A DNA stretch of 52,839 bases. Origin: an uncultured Spirochaetota bacterium (lineage in GTDB: Bacteria > Spirochaetota > Spirochaetia > Treponematales > Rectinemataceae). The notes under the pieces are model-generated. The model saw only the letters and a program-made list of their open reading frames with translations. It searched no databases and was not told the DNA's origin. Numbering within the stretch: the first letter of the stretch is position 1; every line of letters begins with the position of its first letter. The stretch covers positions 1 to 52,839 of the forward strand of contig CAIJMU010000039.1 in assembly GCA_903821875.1 (NCBI GenBank), in the 5' to 3' direction. The position numbers and the translations under genes were made by a program. Shown here piece by piece: positions 34,061 through 40,981 of this stretch.

Positions 34061-34591
34061 ATGAAAAGACTGGCTTTAGTGATTGTTTCTTCTTTGCTGA
34101 TTGCAGGAATTGCATCAGCCGCGCCAATCAGTCTTGGGCTTGGTTCTGCGACCCTTGATGGGATTATTGGCCAGGGCGAGTATACGAATTTCACGACGCT
34201 TTCGGGCATCGGCTTTGGGGCGACCCTCTCCGCTGACAGCAGCACGGTCACGCTTGCGATCCAGGCCCCGACCAGCGGCTGGGTGTCCATAGGCCTTGGG
34301 GCGGGCGTCATGGATGGCGCCTGGATGTTGCTGGCCTATGACGCCAATGGAAAGCCTGCATACAGCGAGCAGCTCGGAGCAGGGCATTTCCATCAGCCGG
34401 TGAAAACCTCGAAGATCCAGAAAAGCCAGGTCAAGGAGGGCGGGGGATCAACCGTACTCGAAATCCAGGTCAAAGCCTCTGATTTCATCAAGGATGGCAA
34501 GCTGCCTCTGATCCTCGCCTACGGCAAGAATCCTGACTTTACGTCCAGGCATCTGCGCTATGCAAAGACCTCGCTCGTTGTAGCACAGTAG
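34061..34591 (+). CDS. Secreted DOMON-like domain protein
   Basis: A 176-residue exported protein: signal peptide MKRLALVIVSSLLIAGIASA, then a single beta-sandwich-like domain. LDGIIGQGEYTNF, STVTLAIQAPTSGWVSIGLGAGVMDGAWMLLAY and FHQPVKTSK are typical of DOMON domains, which bind haem or sugars in secreted redox proteins. A histidine-methionine haem pair can be imagined (Met in VMDGAWML, His in AGHFHQP) but is not proven. I chose ATG 34061, seven bases after GGGAG, over ATG 34055, which is too close. It is a single-gene unit under the palindromic operator, with no redox partner gene nearby. Confidence 0.72.
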   Translation: MKRLALVIVSSLLIAGIASAAPISLGLGSATLDGIIGQGEYTNFTTLSGIGFGATLSADSSTVTLAIQAPTSGWVSIGLGAGVMDGAWMLLAYDANGKPAYSEQLGAGHFHQPVKTSKIQKSQVKEGGGSTVLEIQVKASDFIKDGKLPLILAYGKNPDFTSRHLRYAKTSLVVAQ

Positions 34592-34611
34592 CCAGGAAAA
34601 CGCGCTCAGGA

Positions 34612-35247
34612 TCAGTCTTCCAGGGCTTCCCGTACTTCTTCACCCTTCCAGCCGAGTGAGGACAATTCGCGGCGGAGGCTTTCCCTGTCCCGATCTTCAC
34701 TGCCCATTTTCCCTGGAACCCTGAGCTTGGAGATGGCCTGCCTGAGAAGCCGGGCTCGCTCTTCATCGCCGAGGACCGAGGCCAAAGCTTCGCGGGCTGT
34801 CTTTTCTGCTACGCTTCTCGTCCGTAGTGACAGGAGAAGGGTGGAGGGTCCTTCTGCGCGGCTTCCCCTGGCGCTCTTCCCGATACGGGCCCGGAGCCAG
34901 GCCTCGGCGTAGCGCCGGTCGGACAGGAAACCCTCAGCTTCGAGCCGGTCGAGGGCCAGGCTGATAGACCTGTCAGGGTAGCCACGCTCGAGGAGCTTGG
35001 CTCGAAGGAGGAACCGTGGTTGCTCAGAGCGCCCGAGGAGGCTTGCGCCCCTGGCTTCAGCCTCGGTAGCCTGGGCGGCAACCACGAGAGAGGAGTCCTC
35101 CGCCTCGTCAAGGGTACTGCCAGCGGCTAGTCTCGAAGCCTCGTGTCCAAGGAGCTCCCAGAACCCGACCCGTACGAAGAAGGCCTGCTCTCCGGCCACG
35201 ATCTTGGCAATTCCTGAAACGCCGATCTCGGACTTGTCGATGACCAT
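34612..35247 (-). CDS. recX: RecX-family regulator of RecA
   Basis: Modulates RecA filaments during recombination. It has 211 residues. The C-terminal two thirds show the tandem three-helix RecX repeats: SEQPRFLLRAKLLERGYPDRSISLALDRLEAEGFLSDRRYAEAWLRAR is the diagnostic segment (shown here as consecutive parts of one stretch, about residues 73-120), followed by the basic SRAEGPSTLLLSL and KTAREAL helices. The N-terminal 65 residues are a small beta-rich domain seen in longer RecX proteins. The gene is preceded by the rpsI terminator and converges on the DOMON-like gene. recA is not in this window. Confidence 0.85.
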   Translation of the reverse strand: MVIDKSEIGVSGIAKIVAGEQAFFVRVGFWELLGHEASRLAAGSTLDEAEDSSLVVAAQATEAEARGASLLGRSEQPRFLLRAKLLERGYPDRSISLALDRLEAEGFLSDRRYAEAWLRARIGKSARGSRAEGPSTLLLSLRTRSVAEKTAREALASVLGDEERARLLRQAISKLRVPGKMGSEDRDRESLRRELSSLGWKGEEVREALED

Positions 35248-35282
35248 GGTAGAAGCCTACACCAGTTTAGCAGTCAAGGAAC

Positions 35283-35311
35283 AAAAAACCCGACTCCCAT
35301 GAGTCGGGTTT
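35283..35311 (-). terminator. Terminator of the rplM-rpsI operon
   Basis: Stem AAACCCGACTC / GAGTCGGGTTT (11 bp) with loop CCAT. Read on the minus strand it ends in six T residues. It separates rpsI from recX. Confidence 0.9.
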
Positions 35312-35335
35312 TCTTGCCGGATCGGCAGAGGCTTG

Positions 35336-35728
35336 TCAGCGCTTGGAGAACTGGAAGCGCCTGCGCGCTCCACGCTGGCCATACTTTTTCCGCTCGACCA
35401 TTCTGGGGTCGCGGGTCAGGAAGCCGTTGGTCTTGAGGGCGGGATGGTTGGCAGGATCGACCTGTGCGAGGGCACGGGCGATGCCATGCCTGCAGGCACC
35501 GGCTTGGCCGTTGGGGCCGCCGCCGAGTACCGTGATCACAAGGTCGTACTTGTTTTCGGTAGCAGTCACCATAAGGGGCTGTCGCACCTGGTACTGAAGT
35601 TCACCGAGCTTGAAATAGTCCGCAAGCTCGTGTCCATTTACGGATATCTTGCCCGAGCCTTCGCGAAGAAAGACACGTGCCACTGCACATTTTCTACGGC
35701 CGGTGCCAATACCAAGATTCGTAATCAT
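35336..35728 (-). CDS. rpsI: 30S ribosomal protein S9
   Basis: Small-subunit ribosomal protein, 130 residues, whose basic C-terminal tail reaches the P-site tRNA. It begins [21 protein letters not shown], contains [19 protein letters not shown] and [14 protein letters not shown], and ends in the invariant SKR. ATG 35728 follows AAGGA seven bases upstream. It lies 13 bases after rplM, the universal L13-S9 pair. Confidence 0.98.
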   Translation of the reverse strand: MITNLGIGTGRRKCAVARVFLREGSGKISVNGHELADYFKLGELQYQVRQPLMVTATENKYDLVITVLGGGPNGQAGACRHGIARALAQVDPANHPALKTNGFLTRDPRMVERKKYGQRGARRRFQFSKR

Positions 35729-35741
35729 CGCTTGTTCCTTC

Positions 35742-36170
35742 TTAAAGATCGATAGCCGTAGGCTGCTGGGCAGCGTGGGGGTGGCTCGGGCCTGCATAGA
35801 ACTTGGCGTTCTTGAGGATCTTGCGCCCGAGGGGGCCTTTCGGAAGCATGCCCTTTACAGCAAGCTCGAGGGGCTCGGTCGGATGACGCTCGATCAGGGC
35901 CTTGAAGGTAAAGGACTTGATGCCGCCAACAAAACCGGTGTGATGGTGGTACATCTTGTCGCTTCGTTTGCGGCCGGTGACGGCAACCTTGTCGGCATTG
36001 ATGATGACAACAAAGTCTCCCGTTTCCTGGGAGGGCGTGAACGTCGGTTTGGTCTTGCCCCGGACGATGGAAGCGACCCTGGCGGCAACGCGGCCTAGGG
36101 GTTTTCCCTCGGCGTCAAGCACATACCAAGAACGCTGGGCGGTCTCAGCCGTGACAAAAACTGTCTTCAT
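35742..36170 (-). CDS. rplM: 50S ribosomal protein L13
   Basis: Large-subunit assembly protein, 142 residues, standard length. It shows [52 protein letters not shown] and the [17 protein letters not shown] segment. It is the first gene of the L13-S9 operon on the minus strand, with a candidate promoter at 36219-36247. Confidence 0.98.
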   Translation of the reverse strand: MKTVFVTAETAQRSWYVLDAEGKPLGRVAARVASIVRGKTKPTFTPSQETGDFVVIINADKVAVTGRKRSDKMYHHHTGFVGGIKSFTFKALIERHPTEPLELAVKGMLPKGPLGRKILKNAKFYAGPSHPHAAQQPTAIDL

Positions 36171-36218
36171 GTATCTCTACCTTCACCTTCGCGTAGTTTC
36201 GCGTATAAAGCGCGGGGG

Positions 36219-36247
36219 ATATTCCCATAAAGAGGCATCAGTGTCAA
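36219..36247 (-). promoter_or_regulatory. Candidate promoter of rplM-rpsI
   Basis: On the minus strand a perfect TTGACA (36247-36242), a 17-base spacer and GAATAT (36224-36219), about 48 bases before rplM. The -10 box is a poor match. Confidence 0.45.
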
Positions 36248-36277
36248 GGCTGGGGTTCGTGGTGGGGCTCTTGACGA

Positions 36278-36511
36278 TCAAGCCTTCTTTTCTTCCTTTT
36301 TAGCCTCTTCAGCTTCTTCTTTTTTGGCTTCGGCGCGGTCCTTGATGTCGGCGAAGCCGATGAACAGGGCGATGAGCCCGACAAGGAGGGCGACGACGGG
36401 GGATGCACCCCTCAGGAAAGTGAGGACATCGGGACCCCAGTTGAGGGCACCAGGAAGGCAGGCGACGACGCCGAATGCGATGAACACGAGACCGATAATC
36501 AAAGCAGCCAT
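36278..36511 (-). CDS. Small two-helix membrane protein with Lys/Glu tail, function unknown
   Basis: A 77-residue protein. The first transmembrane helix (ALIIGLVFIAFGVVACLPGAL) and the second (ASPVVALLVGLIALFIGFADI) are joined by a short loop containing WGPDVLTFLRG. The cytoplasmic-type tail consists almost only of Lys, Glu and Ala (KKEEAEEAKKEEKK). ATG 36511 has GGAGG five bases upstream, and longer in-frame starts lack any such site. It lies upstream of rplM on the same strand, so it might be cotranscribed, and diverges from the RNase gene. I do not recognise a family. Confidence 0.75.
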   Translation of the reverse strand: MAALIIGLVFIAFGVVACLPGALNWGPDVLTFLRGASPVVALLVGLIALFIGFADIKDRAEAKKEEAEEAKKEEKKA

Positions 36512-36628
36512 GGAATCCTCCAGTAAAAACTCTAAGCCTGATGGTATCAAGTGCAGCGCGCTCTGGCAAGGAACTACCGGAAAAAGACCGTATTCGCTAG
36601 AATGGACACCTGCCCCTAAGGAGTTCCC

Positions 36629-38506
36629 GTGATCGCGCCCAAATCCATAGCCCTCTACAAGAATCGGCCCGCCCTTGTCCTTGAGCGGCTTGGTGACAAG
36701 CTCGACATACGAGTCGAAGACGGCTCCTCGCTGAAGGTGCGCGACAAGGACCTCGAGGAACTCCACCCGGGGCCAGCCACCTCCATGCCGGCGCCCGCCG
36801 AGGGTGGGGACTTCGAGACTGCATGGTCAGTGCTGGCCCCTGGCGAAGGCGAGGAGGGGAGTCCCCAGTCAGCGCGGGAGCTGGCCGAACTCGTGTTTGG
36901 CATGGCCGGCCCTGCCGAAACGCTGGCAGTCTGGCTCGAGGGCCAGCGGGGCCGCGTGTTCAGGGCAGAGGGTGCCGCCCTCGTGCCGCTGTCGCAGGTT
37001 GAACGCGACCGCGAGGGCGAAAAGCGCGCACGGAAAGAGGGGGAGGCTGCCGAGCGTGCAGCCTTTGTCGAGCGGGCCAGGCAGGCATTCAAGAAGCGGG
37101 CCGAGATTCCTCCCCCTGCCTTCGAGGAAGGGGATAGCCGCTTCCTGGCCGAACTCGAGGCCCTCGCCTATGGGAAGGCTGGCAAATGCAAGCTCGCCAC
37201 CGAGATCGGCATTGGTGACAGTCCCGAGGACGCCCATTCCTGGCTTCTGGCGACGGGACGCTGGGACAGGTCAGTGAATCCCCATCCCCGACGCTCGGGC
37301 TGCCCTACGGCTTCGCCCCGGGTCGAGATCGGTCCGGACCTCGGGGATGTCCCGCGACGTGACCTTCGCCATCTGGAATCCTGGGCCATCGACAACGCCT
37401 GGAGCAACGACCCCGACGACGCGATCTCCTGGGACGGCGAAGCGGTCTGGATCCATGTCGCCGATCCTGCCTCTGCCATCCTTCCCGATTGCGCTGCCGA
37501 CAAGGAGGCCTTCGCCCGGGGTCTGACCCTCTATCTTCCGGAACTCACCTCGACGCTTCTCCCGCCCGAGGCCCTCGAGCGCTTTGGACTGGGGCTTGCA
37601 CCGGAGTCGCCGGCCTTATCCTTCCGTGTCGGGCTTTCAGAGGACGGCGCTGTCGCATCGGTGGAAGCTACAGCCTCCATCCTTCGCGTGAGGAGGACGC
37701 ACTATGCCGAGGCCGATGCCATCGCCGACAGCGGCGCAGCCGGGGCGGAGGGTCTCCGGAAGCTCGGACAGATCGCTGAGCTCAGGCAGAGGCGGCGCCT
37801 CGAGAACGGGGCGATCGATATCGAGATTCCTGAGGTGCGGGTCTTTGTCCGCGACGGGGTGATCTCCATCGAGGCCCTTCCGAAGACCCGCTCGAGCGGA
37901 ATTGTCCGTGAGATGATGCTGCTGGCGGGTGAGGCCGCCGCGCGCTGGGCCTTCGAGCGAAAGCTTCCCTTTCCCTACTACAGCCAGGAATCGCCCGGCG
38001 AAGCATCCTCCCTCCCCGAGGGCCTGGCGGGCGAATTCGCCAAGCGCCGCCTCATGCGGGCGGGAATCACCGGGCCGACCCCCGGAGCCCACCGTGGCCT
38101 GGGGCTGCCCTTTTATTCCCAGGCGACGAGCCCCCTCCGGCGCTATGCCGATCTCCTGGCGCACATGCAGATCCGCTCGGCTCTCGCCGGCAGGGAAACC
38201 CTGGACGAGGACGAGGTCATGCGGCGCTCGGCCCTGGCCCAGGCTGCAGGGGCGCCCAATCGCCAGACCGAGCGGGCGAGCCAGGCGCACTGGACCCTCG
38301 CCTGGCTGCTGGGAAACCCTCTCTGGCAGGGTGAGGGCATCATCGTCGGGGCAGCCGGACCTGGAGCCTGGCAGGTCCATGTCCCCTCGCTCGGACTCGA
38401 AACGCGCATGAAGCTTGGAAGCAACCGTGCCTTGAATGGGAGGCTTGCGCTGCGGGTCGCCCGGATCGACCTGCCGCGCCTCGATGTGGGCTTCCAGGAA
38501 TGCTGA
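36629..38506 (+). CDS. RNase II/R family exoribonuclease
   Basis: A 625-residue 3'-5' exoribonuclease that degrades RNA one nucleotide at a time. The RNB catalytic domain spans about residues 245-560. AIDNAWSNDPDDAIS keeps all four metal-binding aspartates (spacing D-x5-D-P-D-D), and TSPLRRYADLLAHMQ is the family's terminal motif. The first 240 residues, instead of two ordinary cold-shock domains, hold a small beta barrel (IALYKNRPALVLERLGDKLDIRVED) and an Arg/Glu-rich helical region; the S1 end is short. The start is GTG 36629 with AAGGAG five bases upstream. The architecture resembles the compact RNase II-like proteins of some bacteria and organelles. Confidence 0.9.
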   Translation: MIAPKSIALYKNRPALVLERLGDKLDIRVEDGSSLKVRDKDLEELHPGPATSMPAPAEGGDFETAWSVLAPGEGEEGSPQSARELAELVFGMAGPAETLAVWLEGQRGRVFRAEGAALVPLSQVERDREGEKRARKEGEAAERAAFVERARQAFKKRAEIPPPAFEEGDSRFLAELEALAYGKAGKCKLATEIGIGDSPEDAHSWLLATGRWDRSVNPHPRRSGCPTASPRVEIGPDLGDVPRRDLRHLESWAIDNAWSNDPDDAISWDGEAVWIHVADPASAILPDCAADKEAFARGLTLYLPELTSTLLPPEALERFGLGLAPESPALSFRVGLSEDGAVASVEATASILRVRRTHYAEADAIADSGAAGAEGLRKLGQIAELRQRRRLENGAIDIEIPEVRVFVRDGVISIEALPKTRSSGIVREMMLLAGEAAARWAFERKLPFPYYSQESPGEASSLPEGLAGEFAKRRLMRAGITGPTPGAHRGLGLPFYSQATSPLRRYADLLAHMQIRSALAGRETLDEDEVMRRSALAQAAGAPNRQTERASQAHWTLAWLLGNPLWQGEGIIVGAAGPGAWQVHVPSLGLETRMKLGSNRALNGRLALRVARIDLPRLDVGFQEC

Positions 38507-38602
38507 GGCCTTGGCTATTCCTTCCCCGGATACTGGAATTTGCCCTGGCGGAAGGTGGATACTGAGGCATGCGAATAAAATTTCCCACCGGAACACGGTG
38601 AT

Positions 38603-40909
38603 ATGGGCACGATTCTGAAAACCGGGCGTGTGTTTGGTCTACGAGGTCTATTGATCCTGTTTATGGTCGTGCCGATGGTCGTCGCAGTCTCGGTGGTCGG
38701 GGCCCTGATGTACTTCGACAGCCGCGAGGCCCTGCGACTTGCCACGGAAAGTCTCTTTGTCCAGGTGAACAGCCGGATTGCCGACCGGATCACCGGTTTT
38801 CTGTTGACGGCCCGCACCGTCAATGATTCCAACGCCGAGGCCCTGGCCCAGGGGCATCTCCGGGTCTCCGATCCCGCTGGCATCGAGTCCCATCTGATCG
38901 CCCTCATGCGTTCGCGTCCGCTCATCTCCAGCACCTACGTGGCAAGCCCGGCAGGGGGCCTAGTGGACTCCGGCCGCGACGGACCGGGGGGGCAGGAATA
39001 TGTCATCGAAACCCCTGGTTTTGCCGCCGGACCCTTTGTAAAAAGCGCCATCGATGCCTCCTCATCCAAGGTGGCAACCCTTTTGACGCTCCCCTTCTTC
39101 GACGCGCGTACCCGCCCCTGGTATGGAGCCGCTGTAGTCAGCAGAACCACCATCTGGACCGATGTTTTCGCGCTGTTCTCCGGGCAGGATTCTGCCATTT
39201 CCACGGCTCGGCCGGTCTTCGACAAGGAGGGCAGGCTGATCGCCGTCGTATCGGTGGACCTCTTTCTTTCCCAGATACGGACCTTCCTGGACGGTCTGGG
39301 CCGGGAGGACGGAAGCGTGAATTTCCTCATCGACCGGAAGGGTTTCCTCATCGCTTCCCCGCGCGATACAAGCATCTTCCTCAGTCCGCAGGGGAAAGAT
39401 GCCCCCGTGAGAATGCGTGGCCAGGATAGCAGCGACCCCGTGGTGGCCATGGCCTCGGAAAAAATCGCTTCGAAGGAATCCGCATCGACCTACACATTCA
39501 CCAGCGGCGGCAAGGCCTTCGCAGCCCTCGCCTCGACCCTGTCCGAGCCGGCTGACCTGGGCTGGCGGATAGTCTCGGTTTTTCCCAAGCGTGCCTACAC
39601 CGCTCCCCTCGAGCGCAACCTGAGCGGGCTCGCGCTGATTGCCCTCCTGTCCACAGTCCTCTTTGCCCTTGTCGGCATTTTCAGCACCTCCTACATCGTG
39701 GTTCGCACCCGGCAGTTCTCCTCCTTCGCGGCGGCGGTGGCTGGAGGGGAAAAGGCCATTGACGGTGGAAGGATGCGTCCATCCTCCATACGCGAGATCG
39801 AGGCGATGCGACAGGATTTCCTGGCCATGGAACGGCGCATCGAGGATGGCATCACGAGGCTCAGGGACGAGATCAAGGAGCGCCGCGCCACCGAGGAAAG
39901 GCTCACCGAATCGCAGCATGCCTACGATCGCCTCGCCCGGAACATTCCGGTCGGATTCTACATGCTCAGGACAAGCCCCGAGGGAAGGTACAACTTCACC
40001 TATGTGAGTCCGAGGTTCCGCGAAGTGCTCGGGCTCTCATCAAGTGCCAGCATTACAGGCCCTGAGTCCTACATGCATTTTATCCATCCCTCGGACCTGC
40101 CCGCCTTTCTTGCCGTGCAGGATGAGGCGCTCCGCTTGACAAAGCGCTTCCTCTGGGAGGGAAGGATCCTGGCGGGAGGGGTGGAGCGCCATATCCGCAT
40201 GGAGTCCAATCCCGAGATCCAGGGCAACAGGGACGTCCTCTGGGACGGCGTGGTCTCCGACGTCACCGAGACGCGGCTGGCCTCGGGACGCATCTCGGAG
40301 CTCCTCGCGGAGAAGGAACTCCTCCTCCACGAAGTCCATCACCGGATCAAGAACAACATGTACACCATGACCTCGATGCTGGAGTTCCAGGCCGATATGC
40401 ACGAGGACCCCCGCGTCGCGGAGGTCCTCATGGAGGCCCGCGACCGCCTGGCGAGCATGATGCTCCTCTACAACAAGCTCTACCGCTCGGACGCCATGCT
40501 CGCCACCGATACTGCAAGCTATCTCGGGGACATCGCCGGCCATCTCGAGGACCAGCAGTCGCAGCGTCCGGAGATAGTCCTCGAGAGGAGCCTCCAGTCC
40601 ATAACCCTCGATGTCCGTGTCCTCATGCCCCTGGGCATCATCGTCAACGAGCTAATAACCAATTCGTACAAACATGCCTTCCCGCGGGGAAGGGGTGGCA
40701 GGATACGCCTCTCCCTGGCGGCCGATGGTGACAGGGTCCGCCTGACCGTCGAGGACGACGGTGTCGGGCTGGAAAGCGGCAGCAGGAAGAAGGGCTTTGG
40801 CCGCTTCCTCATCGAAGGACTCTCGAAGCAGATCAGGGGGACGATCGAGGAAGGCGCCCAGAGCGGCAGCAGCTTCAGACTGGTCTTCCCGCGCTCGCAG
40901 GGTAGCTGA
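38603..40909 (+). CDS. Membrane sensor histidine kinase (dCache-PAS-HisKA_2)
   Basis: A 768-residue orphan sensor. TM1 (about 12-36) is followed by an extracytoplasmic double-Cache domain (about 40-330) with TRPWYGAAV and LIAVVSVDLFLSQI, a pattern close to amino-acid-binding dCache sensors though some tyrosines differ. TM2 (about 336-360), a HAMP-like linker and coiled coil, then a PAS domain (about 450-560, FTYVSPRFREVLGLS) follow. The kinase core is of the HisKA_2/HWE type, with EVHHRIKNNM (likely phospho-acceptor His580) and the ATP-site NELITNSYKHAF, DDGVGL. No response regulator lies next to it. The nucleotide cyclase that follows after 72 bases has its own promoter. Confidence 0.9.
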   Translation: MGTILKTGRVFGLRGLLILFMVVPMVVAVSVVGALMYFDSREALRLATESLFVQVNSRIADRITGFLLTARTVNDSNAEALAQGHLRVSDPAGIESHLIALMRSRPLISSTYVASPAGGLVDSGRDGPGGQEYVIETPGFAAGPFVKSAIDASSSKVATLLTLPFFDARTRPWYGAAVVSRTTIWTDVFALFSGQDSAISTARPVFDKEGRLIAVVSVDLFLSQIRTFLDGLGREDGSVNFLIDRKGFLIASPRDTSIFLSPQGKDAPVRMRGQDSSDPVVAMASEKIASKESASTYTFTSGGKAFAALASTLSEPADLGWRIVSVFPKRAYTAPLERNLSGLALIALLSTVLFALVGIFSTSYIVVRTRQFSSFAAAVAGGEKAIDGGRMRPSSIREIEAMRQDFLAMERRIEDGITRLRDEIKERRATEERLTESQHAYDRLARNIPVGFYMLRTSPEGRYNFTYVSPRFREVLGLSSSASITGPESYMHFIHPSDLPAFLAVQDEALRLTKRFLWEGRILAGGVERHIRMESNPEIQGNRDVLWDGVVSDVTETRLASGRISELLAEKELLLHEVHHRIKNNMYTMTSMLEFQADMHEDPRVAEVLMEARDRLASMMLLYNKLYRSDAMLATDTASYLGDIAGHLEDQQSQRPEIVLERSLQSITLDVRVLMPLGIIVNELITNSYKHAFPRGRGGRIRLSLAADGDRVRLTVEDDGVGLESGSRKKGFGRFLIEGLSKQIRGTIEEGAQSGSSFRLVFPRSQGS

Positions 40910-40946
40910 GGATCGCTGCCAGAGCTGCGGTACGAGGACGTGGAGA

Positions 40947-40975
40947 TTGACTCCCACAAAGGCGCTCTCTACACT
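40947..40975 (+). promoter_or_regulatory. Strong promoter for a leaderless cyclase mRNA
   Basis: TTGACT (40947-40952), a 17-base spacer and TACACT (40970-40975) are followed by six bases and then ATG 40982. The transcript should start at or beside the A of the start codon; no Shine-Dalgarno site exists. This rules against the GTG at 40940, which lies upstream of the promoter. Confidence 0.75.
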
Positions 40976-40981
40976 TCTGTG

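Noticed and set aside
40940-40981. GTG start of the cyclase at 40940
   Set aside because: A strong promoter lies at 40947-40975 inside that extension, and the conserved N-terminus begins at ATG 40982.
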